Shown: piece after piece, positions 34,574 through 43,036 of the stretch | Layout: every line of letters begins with the position of its first letter | Numbering within the stretch: the first letter of the stretch is position 1 | Assembly: GCA_050015275.1 (NCBI GenBank) | Contig: JBEKBS010000002.1 | Span: forward strand, 62,001 to 126,000 | Length of the DNA: 64,000 nt | From: DATKJS01 sp050015275 | Lineage (GTDB): Bacteria; Acidobacteriota; Aminicenantia; Aminicenantales; Saccharicenantaceae | Direction: 5' to 3' | Translations under genes and position numbers: made by a program | Notes under the pieces: generated by a model | What the model saw: only the letters and a program-made list of their open reading frames with translations | Databases searched by the model: none | Told to the model about the DNA's origin: nothing

Positions 34574-35422
34574 ATGACGAAGAAAGACGACGAAATCAAA
34601 AAGCAGGTCCGGGAGCGATACGCCCGGGCCGCAAAGCCTGGAACGCCCTGCTGCGCCCCGGCGGCCTCTCCCCGCGGCTGCGGACAGGCCGGCTCGAGCG
34701 AGGAGAAAGCCAGCCGGTTGATCGGCTATTCGTCCGGGGAGTTGAAGAGCATCCCCGAAGAGGCCAACCTCGGCCTGGGCTGCGGGAACCCGGCGGCTCT
34801 GGCCGGCCTGAAGAAAGGGGAGACCGTCCTCGACCTCGGCTCCGGGGCCGGGATCGATTGCTTTCTTGCCGCCGCCAAGGTCGGCCCGTCCGGCCAGGTC
34901 ATCGGGGTGGACATGACGCCTGAGATGCTCGACCGGGCCCGGGAAAACGCCCGGAAAGGCGGCATCAAGAACGTCGAATTCCGGCTGGGGGAGATCGAGA
35001 ACCTCCCGGCGGCCGACGCCTCCGTCGACGCGGTCATTTCGAACTGCGTCATCAACCTGTCAACGGACAAAGCGCGGGTTTTCCGCGAGGCCTTCCGGAT
35101 CCTCCGCCCCGGCGGACGGATGATGGTTTCCGACCTGGCTTTGAAGAAGCCGCTTCCCCGGGCCATCAGGGAATCCGTCGAAGCCTACGTTGCCTGCATT
35201 GCCGGGGCGCTGGTCAAGGACGACTATCTCGGCGCGGTCAGAAAAGCCGGGTTCGAGAGGATTGAAGTCGTGAGCGAGACGACCTTCCCGGCCGAGCTCG
35301 TGCTTGAAGACTCCCTGGCGCCCGAGATCATCGCGAAACTGAAGATCCCGCGCGAAGAGCTGATGGAACACGTCTCGTCCGTCGTCAGCCTCAGCGTCAG
35401 GGCCGTCAAACCCCTGAGGTGA
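34574..35422 (+). CDS. arsM: arsenite methyltransferase
   Basis: A 282-residue SAM-dependent methyltransferase that methylates As(III), a detoxification step. The SAM-binding motif is VLDLGSGAGIDCFLAAAKVG. ArsM-type cysteines are present: C26 and C27 (GTPCCAPA), the Cys of LGLGCGNPA and the Cys in ISNCVINLS. The 'GYSSGELKSIPEEANLGLGCGNP' region, given here by its ends GYSSGEL and LGLGCGNP, is diagnostic for this group. It is in an operon with the paired-Cys AbrB-like gene. Confidence 0.92.
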   Translation: MTKKDDEIKKQVRERYARAAKPGTPCCAPAASPRGCGQAGSSEEKASRLIGYSSGELKSIPEEANLGLGCGNPAALAGLKKGETVLDLGSGAGIDCFLAAAKVGPSGQVIGVDMTPEMLDRARENARKGGIKNVEFRLGEIENLPAADASVDAVISNCVINLSTDKARVFREAFRILRPGGRMMVSDLALKKPLPRAIRESVEAYVACIAGALVKDDYLGAVRKAGFERIEVVSETTFPAELVLEDSLAPEIIAKLKIPREELMEHVSSVVSLSVRAVKPLR

Positions 35423-35467
35423 GGATCGAGGGGACGCGGCCACGGATCCCTCATGGGGGCCCGGGGG

Positions 35468-35492
35468 AAAAGGACGGCCATGAACGCCGTCC
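35468..35492 (-). terminator. possible rho-independent terminator after pyrE
   Basis: On the minus strand a hairpin with perfect 7-base GC-rich arms (GGACGGC and GCCGTCC, 35472-35492, 7-base loop) is followed by TTTT (35468-35471). It lies about 75 bases downstream of the pyrE stop. The U-tract is short. Confidence 0.35.
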
Positions 35493-35564
35493 CAAAAGGA
35501 TCCTCAGGGCCGCCCGGATATTGACAACGGTCGCCGCACGCCCGAGGCCGCCCGTCATCGGTGC

Positions 35565-36164
35565 TCAGATTTTTTTATCCGATGCGCCGGGCTTGGTGAT
35601 GGGCAGGCCCTTCTTGCAGAAGGGACAGGCGCCCGGTTCGAAGGCCTCGACCTTGAGGGCGAGCAGGCTGCCGACGGCCTTCCCCGCGACCGGGATCGCC
35701 CCGCCGCTGCGATCGACGAGAACGTAGATCCCGCTGACTGAGACCTGGCGCTCTTTCAGGCAGGCAACGACTTCCTGGATCGAGCCGCCCGTGGTCAGGA
35801 TGTCCTCGACGATGACGGCCCGGGAGCCGTCGAGCCCGGAGAAGCCCGAGCGGATGGTCATCTTCTCGTCGGCCCGCTGGGTGAAGGCGAATTTCTTGCC
35901 GAGCTTGAGGGCCACCAGGAAACCGATCGCGATCGCTCCGTAAGCCGGCGAGACGACGTAGTCGAAAGCGGGAAGATCGGCCTCGATCTTCTCGACCAGG
36001 AGGTCGACGATCTTCTCGAGAGCCGCCGGCTTTTCGATGAGCCGGATTTTCTCGAAGTACCACTCGGAGTGTTTGCCCGAGGTCAGCTTGAAATGGCCCT
36101 GGAGCAGGGCGTCGCATTCCTTGAAGAGGCTGAGGACCAGTTGATCGTGGGGATTTTCGGCCAT
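35565..36164 (-). CDS. pyrE: orotate phosphoribosyltransferase
   Basis: A 199-residue phosphoribosyltransferase that joins orotate to PRPP in pyrimidine synthesis. The PRPP-binding loop is AVIVEDILTTGGSIQEVV. The N-terminal LTSGKHSEWYFEK segment matches the orotate-binding region and YVVSPAYGAIAIGF the family's second motif. The C-terminus holds an unusual Cys-x2-Cys (GACPFCKKGLP). I start at the ATG at 36164 with GAGGGAAAGG upstream. It is monocistronic with its own promoter at 36205-36233. Confidence 0.92.
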   Translation of the reverse strand: MAENPHDQLVLSLFKECDALLQGHFKLTSGKHSEWYFEKIRLIEKPAALEKIVDLLVEKIEADLPAFDYVVSPAYGAIAIGFLVALKLGKKFAFTQRADEKMTIRSGFSGLDGSRAVIVEDILTTGGSIQEVVACLKERQVSVSGIYVLVDRSGGAIPVAGKAVGSLLALKVEAFEPGACPFCKKGLPITKPGASDKKI

Positions 36165-36204
36165 CCTTTCCCTCCTCTGCCGGATATCGGATCCCGGAGG
36201 GCCG

Positions 36205-36233
36205 ATTATAACCGGATCGGCGGCCGTGGACAA
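36205..36233 (-). promoter_or_regulatory. predicted promoter of pyrE
   Basis: Minus strand TTGTCC (36228-36233), 17-base spacer and perfect TATAAT (36205-36210), with a leader of about 35 bases. No attenuator-like structure is evident in so short a leader. Confidence 0.5.
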
Positions 36234-36373
36234 GGGGACGCCCGGCCTTGGGAGCGTTCGGGGCCGCGAGAGGCCCGGACAGGGGCATGGGGAGCAAGGG
36301 TCCTCCCCGCGACGAAGTTCCGCTCTTGCGAGGGGATGGGAAACGTGGTACATGACGTCGAGAGGGGACCGGC

Positions 36374-36781
36374 ATGACCATGCGATTCAATGACAACAAG
36401 CGCTGTTTCGTCTGCGGCGGGGAGAACCCGGACGGCCTGAAGATCGAGTTCCGGATGGACCCCGCGCGGGGGGAGGCGGAGGCGGACGTCAGCTTCCCGG
36501 AGCGCTTTCAGGGATGGGAAAAGATCGTCCACGGCGGGCTTCTGGCCACGGTCCTCGATGAGGCAATGATCTACGCCGCGGGGGCGAAAGGCCTCAAATG
36601 CGTCACCGGCGAGATCACGGTCCGCTATGTCAAGCCGGCGAGGCCCAACGAGACCTATCGCCTCAAGGGGCGGGTGACGGGGGAAAAAGGGAAGCTCACC
36701 TTCGCCGAGAGCGAGATCATCGGCGGCGACGGAGAAGCCGTCGCCCGGGCCTCCGGGAAGCTGTTCAAGGTCGCGGTCTGA
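36374..36781 (+). CDS. PaaI-type hotdog thioesterase
   Basis: A 135-residue single hotdog-fold protein. IVHGGLLATVLDEAM is the catalytic HGG helix; GEITVRYVKPARPNETYRLKG is the central strand region. The N-terminal CFVCGGENPDGL motif with two cysteines recurs in this subgroup. It probably hydrolyses an acyl-CoA; substrate unknown. A second ATG at 36380 is a possible start; GAGAGGGG precedes the first. It converges with the TauE/SafE gene with a 4-base gap. Confidence 0.8.
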   Translation: MTMRFNDNKRCFVCGGENPDGLKIEFRMDPARGEAEADVSFPERFQGWEKIVHGGLLATVLDEAMIYAAGAKGLKCVTGEITVRYVKPARPNETYRLKGRVTGEKGKLTFAESEIIGGDGEAVARASGKLFKVAV

Positions 36782-36785
36782 GGCC

Positions 36786-37562
36786 CTAGAACAAGAAGCG
36801 GCAGGCGACAAAGACGAGAAAAAGGCCGTAGAGGAGCTTGACCGTCGCCGAGGGAAGGCGGATGGTGATCAGGGCGCCGAAGACGGTCCCGACGAAAAGT
36901 CCGAGGGCGATCCAGGCCGCCGCGGCGAGGTCGAGCGTCCCGCTGTGATAATAAACGAGGATGCCCGGCAGGCCGAAGGGAAGGAGGATGGCCCCGAGCG
37001 AGGTGGCGATGGCCCGCTTGGCGGGGTAGCCCAGGGCGAGGATGAGCAGGGGGACGATGATGTTGCCGCCCCCGATCCCGAACATCCCCGCCATCAGGCC
37101 GGCCAGCAGTCCGATCGCGAGGAGCGCGGGAACGGGCGGCCGCGGGTTCGTTTCCGGCTCGGGGCTGGCCGGGACGACCTGGCCGAGGAGGCGACGGCCG
37201 CGGCGGACCGGGTCGATGAAATTCCAGCTGACGTAGAGGCAAAAGACCGCGAAGACCTTCCGCATGACCTCGACGGGAAGCGTATTGGCGAGCCACGCCC
37301 CCGCGGCGACCGATGTCAGGAGTCCCAGGGCGATGAAGAGGGACGCCCGGAGGTCGACGACCTTCGCCCGGTAATAGGCGATGACCCCGAGAATGCCAAC
37401 CGGGAGAAGGATCGCGGCGAGGGATGTCCCCGTCGCCTTGACGAGGGGAAACCCGGCGAGGAGGATGAGGGCCGGGACGATGATGATGCCGCCGCCGATG
37501 CCGAACAGCCCAGCAAACACTCCGGCGGCGGCGCCGACCAGGATGAGCCACGGTCCTGTCAT
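36786..37562 (-). CDS. TauE/SafE-family membrane permease
   Basis: A 258-residue protein of about eight membrane helices. The two halves each carry the family repeat: AGLFGIGGGIIIVPALILL near the N-terminus and AGMFGIGGGNIIVPLLILAL in the second half, both followed by a KATGTSLAAILLP- or KRAIATSLGAILLP-type segment. The family exports sulfite, sulfoacetate or related anions; the substrate here is not known. It is monocistronic. Confidence 0.88.
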   Translation of the reverse strand: MTGPWLILVGAAAGVFAGLFGIGGGIIIVPALILLAGFPLVKATGTSLAAILLPVGILGVIAYYRAKVVDLRASLFIALGLLTSVAAGAWLANTLPVEVMRKVFAVFCLYVSWNFIDPVRRGRRLLGQVVPASPEPETNPRPPVPALLAIGLLAGLMAGMFGIGGGNIIVPLLILALGYPAKRAIATSLGAILLPFGLPGILVYYHSGTLDLAAAAWIALGLFVGTVFGALITIRLPSATVKLLYGLFLVFVACRFLF

Positions 37563-37773
37563 GACCTCAGAGCCCCCGCGGACGGCCTGACGTTCTCTTT
37601 CATGGATCCCTGGATTATATAGAAATCCGACCCGGGCCTCAATCCATCGTTCCGCCGTCGCTTGAAAGCCCGAAAAAGGGAGGCTCAGGAGAAAGGCGAT
37701 GAATCGCGACGGGCCGCCGGGTGGTTCAGTTATTGTATAATAGACCGTTGGACCTCATGACCGGAGGAAATTC

Positions 37774-39867
37774 ATGCCGCTCTTGAAGAGACTGACCGGG
37801 TTCACCCGCGTCGCCCTCGCCATCATCAGCCTCGTTCTCCTGGCGCTCTCGCCGGCGACCGTCCCCGCCCGCGAGCCCCAGGACTCGTACCGGACCCTCC
37901 CGAGGGACTATCCCGTCCGGCCGGTGGCCTTTACGGACGTCAAGATCACCGACGCCTTCTGGGCCCCGCGCCTCGAGACGAATCGGACCGTTTCGATCCC
38001 CGCCGCCTTGAAGATGAACGAGGAGACGGGCCGCGTCGACAACTTCCGCAAGGCCGCCCACCTGATGACCGGCCCCTACAAAGGCAAGCGATACAACGAT
38101 TCCGACGTCTATAAGGCCATGGAGGGCGCCGCCTACACGCTGATGCTCCATCCCGACCCGGCCCTCCGGAAGCGGCTGGACGACCTTGTCGCGATCATCG
38201 GCAAGGCCCAGGAGCCGGACGGCTACTTGTACACGACGAGGACCATCGATCCCGGGAACCCCGCTCCCGGCGCCGGTCCGGAGCGCTGGTCGAACCTCCG
38301 CGTCAGCCATGAGCTCTACAACGTGGGCCACATGTACGAGGCCGCCGTCGCCCATTATCTGGCGACCGGCGAGCGCTCCTTCTTGGATGTCGCCGTGAAG
38401 AACGCCGACCTCCTTGTCCGGACCTTCGGCCTCGGCCCCGGGCAGCGCCGCGGCTTCCCCGGACACCAGGAGGTCGAGATCGGCCTGGCCAAGCTCTTCC
38501 GGGTTACGGGACGACGCGCCTATCTCGACCTGGCCAAGTTCTTCCTCGATGAGCGCGGACACTACTTCGGCGGCGAAAAGCACGCCCCGAACGATCCCTT
38601 CGCCGTCTACGACTCGGACGAGTACATGCAGAACCACAAGCCCGTCCTCGAGCAGGACGAGGCGGTCGGTCACGCCGTCCGGGCCATGTATATGTACGCG
38701 GGCATGGCGGACGTGGCCGCCCTCGGCGGCTATCCGGAGTACACGAAGGCCATCGACCGGCTCTGGGAGAGCGTCGTCGGCAAGAAGATGTACCTGACCG
38801 GCGGGGTGGGCTCCCGCGGCATCGTGGAGGGGTTCGGCGAGAACTACGACCTGCCGAACAACGCCTACGCCGAGACGTGCGCCGCCATCGGGAACGCCCT
38901 CTGGAACGAGAGGCTCTTCCTCCTCCACGGCGACTCGAAATATGTCGACGTCATGGAACGGGTCATGTATAACGGCCTGTTGTCCGGCGTGTCGCTCTCC
39001 GGGGACCGCTTTTTCTACCAGAACCCGCTCGAATCCGCCGGGGGATATGCCCGCAGCCCCTGGTTCGAGGTGGCCTGCTGCCCGCCGAACATCACCCGGT
39101 TCCTGCCGTCCATCTCTGGCTATATCTATGCAAAAAAAGAGGATACGGTCTTCGTGAACCTCTTTGTCGCGAGCGGGAGCCGGATCGACATCAACGGGGA
39201 AAAAGTCATGCTGATCCAGGATACCAGCTATCCATGGGACGGGACGGTCAAGATCACGGTCAACCCTGAGGGGGGGATCGCCGATTTCGAAGTGGCGGTC
39301 CGCATCCCCGGCTGGGCCCGGAACGAGGCCGTGCCGGGAGGGCCCTTCCGCTTCCTGGACCGGAATGACGAGAAGCCGAGTCTCAGGGTCAACGGAAAGT
39401 CGGCCGGGATCGACCTCTCGGCCGGTTACGCCAGGATCCGGCGCACCTGGAAGGTCGGCGACGTCATCGAACTTTCCCTGCCCATGCCCATCCGGCGGGT
39501 GGTGGCGAACGACCTCGTCGCGGCCGATGCCGGCCTGGTGGCTCTCGAGCGCGGCCCGATCGTCTTTTGCGCGGAAGGGGTCGACAACGGCGGTGACGTC
39601 CTCGACATGGTCGTCCCGGACTCCGCCAAGCTCCGGTCCCTCTTCCGGCCGGACCTCCTCGGCGGCGTCCAGGTCATCACGGGTCCGGCGACCGTCTATG
39701 TCACGGCCAAGGACGGGAAGGCCGAGGCGAAAAAGCTCGAATTCCAGGCCGTCCCGTATTACGCCTGGGCCAACCGCGGCGGCGGCGAAATGTCCGTCTG
39801 GCTGCCGCGGACTAGGGAGGCCATCAAGCCCCGCCAGGGCCGCGGCAAGGTCGATCCTGTGCTCTGA
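37774..39867 (+). CDS. GH127 beta-L-arabinofuranosidase (third), exported
   Basis: A 697-residue enzyme with a signal peptide (VALAIISLVLLALSPATVPARE). The HypBA1 catalytic set is conserved: E367 and C369 (AETCAAIG), nucleophile C435 and C436 (ACCPPN), and a Glu 15 residues before E367 at the acid/base position. The ribosome site GGAGGAAATTC precedes the ATG. A TATAAT at 37736-37741 lacks a clear -35 partner. Sequence identity to the other two GH127 proteins is high across segments such as SHELYN(V/A)GH(M/L)YEAAVAH and MYNG(L/V)LSG, so all three arose by duplication but sit in two clusters. Confidence 0.92.
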   Translation: MPLLKRLTGFTRVALAIISLVLLALSPATVPAREPQDSYRTLPRDYPVRPVAFTDVKITDAFWAPRLETNRTVSIPAALKMNEETGRVDNFRKAAHLMTGPYKGKRYNDSDVYKAMEGAAYTLMLHPDPALRKRLDDLVAIIGKAQEPDGYLYTTRTIDPGNPAPGAGPERWSNLRVSHELYNVGHMYEAAVAHYLATGERSFLDVAVKNADLLVRTFGLGPGQRRGFPGHQEVEIGLAKLFRVTGRRAYLDLAKFFLDERGHYFGGEKHAPNDPFAVYDSDEYMQNHKPVLEQDEAVGHAVRAMYMYAGMADVAALGGYPEYTKAIDRLWESVVGKKMYLTGGVGSRGIVEGFGENYDLPNNAYAETCAAIGNALWNERLFLLHGDSKYVDVMERVMYNGLLSGVSLSGDRFFYQNPLESAGGYARSPWFEVACCPPNITRFLPSISGYIYAKKEDTVFVNLFVASGSRIDINGEKVMLIQDTSYPWDGTVKITVNPEGGIADFEVAVRIPGWARNEAVPGGPFRFLDRNDEKPSLRVNGKSAGIDLSAGYARIRRTWKVGDVIELSLPMPIRRVVANDLVAADAGLVALERGPIVFCAEGVDNGGDVLDMVVPDSAKLRSLFRPDLLGGVQVITGPATVYVTAKDGKAEAKKLEFQAVPYYAWANRGGGEMSVWLPRTREAIKPRQGRGKVDPVL

Positions 39868-39966
39868 AACGGCCACGGAATGAGTTGCCGGGGAAGTCCC
39901 CCGATCTGGAGCCTTTGAAAACTCAGGGCCGCGGGTGCCGTCGGGAAGAGGAGGACTGGAGATCGC

Positions 39967-40941
39967 GTGAATAAGAAGCTCCGTCGCATCATTCTTCTGC
40001 CCTGGATCTTCGCCGCGGTCGCGGCGGCCGTTCTTCTCTTGCTCCCCAAGCGCCCGGCCTACGAGATCACATTTTTCGTCACCTCGGACACGCACTACGG
40101 ATTGAGCCCGACGGTCGCGGCCGCCAACGAAAAGACCATCGACGCCATGAACGCCCTTCCCAGGGCGAGTTTCCCGGCGGCGATCGGCGGGGTCGTCGGG
40201 ATCCCCCTCGGCGTCGCCGTCCTGGGCGACCTGACGAATGACGCGGCGACGCCCGGACAGCAATTTTCCTGGCGGCAATTCACCGCGGACTTCGGCGTCA
40301 ACGGCGAGGGCCGGCTCAGGTTCCCGGTCTATGAGCTCCCCGGCAATCACGACGGCGGCGAAAATGATCTCGTCCGGCAGGGCATCCGGGAGCGCAACAG
40401 GACCCGCCCGGGCCTGAGAAACGTTTCGGCCAACGGGATCAATTATTCCTGGGACTGGGCCGCGGTCCACTTCGTGAGCCTGGGGCTCTTCGCCGGCTCC
40501 GAAGGGGACGTTATCGTCAGCCCGTGGGGACGGCATTTCGATGGCCCGTGGCGGCTGCCCGGGCACAGCCTGGAGTTCCTCAAGGACGACCTGGCCAGGA
40601 ATGTCGGCCGGAGCGGCCGGCCCGTCATCCTTCTGCAACATTACGGCTGGGACGTCTGGGGGTTGGGCTGGTGGTCCGACCGCGAGCGCCAGGCCCTTTC
40701 CGCCGCCATCAAAGGGTACAATATCATCGCCGTCTTCTGGGGGCACTCCCACGTCGTGCAGCGGCTGGACGTCGACGGGATCCCGACCTTTTGCGCCGGT
40801 TCTTCCCAGGCCGACCCGCTGCCGGGATCTTTCCTGGTCATCCGGATCCGGCCGAAAGAAATGGCCGTGGCCGAAAGGAAGCCGGACGGCTGGGGCTACG
40901 TAGCCCGCATCCTGCTGAAGAAAGCTATTCCCATTATCTAG
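39967..40941 (+). CDS. membrane-anchored metallophosphoesterase (calcineurin-like)
   Basis: A 324-residue protein with an N-terminal membrane anchor (IILLPWIFAAVAAAVLLLL) and the dimetal phosphoesterase motifs in order: FVTSDTHYG, VLGDLTND, ELPGNHDGG, ILLQHYG and FWGHSHVV. It hydrolyses phosphomono- or diesters outside the cytoplasm or at the membrane; the substrate is unknown. The start is a GTG at 39967 with GGAG upstream. It follows the third GH127 gene by 99 bases and its 3' end overlaps the convergent glycosidase gene by 8 bases. Confidence 0.82.
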   Translation: MNKKLRRIILLPWIFAAVAAAVLLLLPKRPAYEITFFVTSDTHYGLSPTVAAANEKTIDAMNALPRASFPAAIGGVVGIPLGVAVLGDLTNDAATPGQQFSWRQFTADFGVNGEGRLRFPVYELPGNHDGGENDLVRQGIRERNRTRPGLRNVSANGINYSWDWAAVHFVSLGLFAGSEGDVIVSPWGRHFDGPWRLPGHSLEFLKDDLARNVGRSGRPVILLQHYGWDVWGLGWWSDRERQALSAAIKGYNIIAVFWGHSHVVQRLDVDGIPTFCAGSSQADPLPGSFLVIRIRPKEMAVAERKPDGWGYVARILLKKAIPII

Positions 40942-42895
40942 GTCGCCAGGGCGGCTTGGCCAGCTCCCAGTAGATCGAATAGCGCTGGCCGAACAGCTTG
41001 TAAAATGGGATCAGGATGACATCTTTCGGCTTGCCGGCATTCACGGTCTCGAAGGTCAGGGGCTTGCCGGCCACGGGCTTGATCCAGCTCTTGAGCGGCG
41101 CTCCGTTCTTGCCCTCGAACGTGGGGACCGCGACGGGGTCGCCTTCGGGGCCGTAAAGGCCGGAGACCTTTTCGGGGGTCAGCCCTTCTGCGCCTCCCAG
41201 CGCGCCCGCGAGCACGATCGGCCCGTAGAGAATGGCCGCGATGTCACGCCGGTCCGGGAGCCTCTCGAGCCGGAGATCCATGGGCAAAGCGATCTCGACC
41301 CTGTCGCCGTCCTTCCAGACCCGGCTGACCGTCAGGTAGCTCGCCGGGCTCGAATAGTCCGCAAGCTTCCGCCCGTTGACCTTGACGGAGCTGCCGTCCG
41401 CGATCCATCCGGGGACCCGGATATGGAGGGCGATCTCGACCGGCTTGGCCGTGGAGACGAGCAGGGTCGTCTTCGGCTCCTCGGGGAAGCGCGTCTCCTG
41501 ACGGACCTTGAGGCCCTTTTCGGCCCAGGTGACCTCGGAGGCGATGAACAGGTTGATGAAGAGCCCCGCGCCGTCATGGAAATAAATGCTGTCGCCGTAC
41601 TTGGCGTGGTTCTCCATTCCCGTCCCCGTGCAGCACCAGAAGGAGTCGTACGGCTTCATGAACGTCTTGAACATCCCGGGCATCATCGGGACGTAATACA
41701 TCATCATGCCGTCGTCCGGGTTCTGGGTGGGGAGGATCCCGTTCCAGAGGGCCCGCTCATAGTAGTCGGCGTACTTCGCGTCCGCCTCCCAGCTGAAGAG
41801 GTGGCGGGTGAGCTTGAGCATGTTGTATGTGCAGCAGGACTCGTGACTGTTCCTGCCGAGCTCGTCGTAGATCTGGTAGGGATCGGTCTCCCAGGCCTCG
41901 TTGTCGCTCGTCCCGCCCGTCACGAACGAGCGGGCGCCGGTGACCTGGTTCCAGAAAAAGGCCGCGATCCCATAGAGCGCCGGGTCACCCGTCATTTCGT
42001 ATTCGCGGGCCGACCCGATGATGTTGGGGATGAACGAATTGACATGCTCGCCCTTCATCCTGTCCTCGGACCGGGAGAGGGGCTCGGTGTAGTGCCGCTC
42101 GTCGAAGCGGCGGGCGGTGGCCAGGTCTTCGGCCTTGCCCGTGATCGAGTAGAGGTTCGCCAGGACCTCGTTCATCCCGCCCTGCTCGGTGAAATTCAGG
42201 ACCCGCTCCATGTGGATGGGGTCGGACTTGTCGGTCCGCGATTTGACCCAGCGGGCCATCCCTTCGACGACATCCAGGGCTTGGCCGTTGCCGCAGAATT
42301 CGAACATGTCCACGAGCCCGGCCATGATCTTGTGGATCGTGTAGTAGGGGGCCCAGACCTGGCGGACGGACTCGACGCGGTCGAAGAACGTTTCCGGGAA
42401 GGCGCTCAGATAGCCGCTCCGGCCGAGGGCTTTCTGGCACTCGGCGAGACCGGAGACGATGGCGTCGGCCTTGGCCTTGATTCGCTCATCGCCGGTCGCC
42501 GCGTACATCAGGGCCGAGGCCGAAAGGAAATGGCCGATCGTATGGCCGCGCAGCTCCACGTCCGGCTTCTCCCAGCCGCCGTACGGCTGGGCCGCCGAGG
42601 GGAGTCCGGCCGTGACCCGGAACATATGGAGGAGCCGGTCGCCGTCGAGACTCAGCATGTAGTGGAGGTCGCGCTCCATGGCCTGCCGGAACGGGCCGTC
42701 GAGCAGCCGGACGTCCCTGAGGTCGAAGGGGTAAGCGCGGATCTCGACCTTCGGGGCCACCGCGGTCTTGGGGAACATCGTATCGCTCAGTCCCGCCTTC
42801 TCTTGGGCCGTCGGCGCTGCGGCGACGGCCATGACCGGCGGCATCACGGTGAGAATGATTGTCGCCATGATGAGCATGGAGTTTCTTTTTCTCAC
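40934..42895 (-). CDS. GH127/GH146-like (DUF1680) beta-L-arabinofuranosidase, exported
   Basis: A 653-residue enzyme of the DUF1680 group but distinct from the other three. It has a signal peptide (MATIILTVMPPVMAVAAAP). The zinc-thiolate residues correspond to E352 and C354 in HESCCTYNML, with an extra C355, and the pair C421-C422 in FWCCTGTGMEN. The forms ESCCTYNMLKLTRHLF and CCTGTGMENHAKYG resemble GH146 enzymes such as Bacteroides BT0349, which also cleave beta-L-arabinofuranosides; family choice between GH127 and GH146 is uncertain. The start is a GTG at 42895 behind GAAGGAGAAT; the longer frame is rejected. It probably removes a differently linked arabinose than its neighbours. Confidence 0.85.
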   Translation of the reverse strand: MRKRNSMLIMATIILTVMPPVMAVAAAPTAQEKAGLSDTMFPKTAVAPKVEIRAYPFDLRDVRLLDGPFRQAMERDLHYMLSLDGDRLLHMFRVTAGLPSAAQPYGGWEKPDVELRGHTIGHFLSASALMYAATGDERIKAKADAIVSGLAECQKALGRSGYLSAFPETFFDRVESVRQVWAPYYTIHKIMAGLVDMFEFCGNGQALDVVEGMARWVKSRTDKSDPIHMERVLNFTEQGGMNEVLANLYSITGKAEDLATARRFDERHYTEPLSRSEDRMKGEHVNSFIPNIIGSAREYEMTGDPALYGIAAFFWNQVTGARSFVTGGTSDNEAWETDPYQIYDELGRNSHESCCTYNMLKLTRHLFSWEADAKYADYYERALWNGILPTQNPDDGMMMYYVPMMPGMFKTFMKPYDSFWCCTGTGMENHAKYGDSIYFHDGAGLFINLFIASEVTWAEKGLKVRQETRFPEEPKTTLLVSTAKPVEIALHIRVPGWIADGSSVKVNGRKLADYSSPASYLTVSRVWKDGDRVEIALPMDLRLERLPDRRDIAAILYGPIVLAGALGGAEGLTPEKVSGLYGPEGDPVAVPTFEGKNGAPLKSWIKPVAGKPLTFETVNAGKPKDVILIPFYKLFGQRYSIYWELAKPPWRPR

Positions 42896-43036
42896 AGATT
42901 CTCCTTCTTCATACGAAGTCAGAAATAACTTAGCACCCGGGACCGCAAGCGTCAATCGAAGGCGAGAGAGACCCGAAGGCTTGAGAATCGCGTTTCTGGG
43001 TTCGACCCTTGAGTTGGAGACGATCAAAATGTCGAT

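Noticed and set aside
34307..35422. Mercury methylation locus
   Set aside because: Only the HgcC-like protein is present; there is no hgcA or hgcB in the window, and the partner is arsM.
37726..40752. 1008-residue open frame on the minus strand
   Set aside because: It is antisense to the third GH127 gene and the phosphoesterase gene; same composition artefact as other shadow frames.
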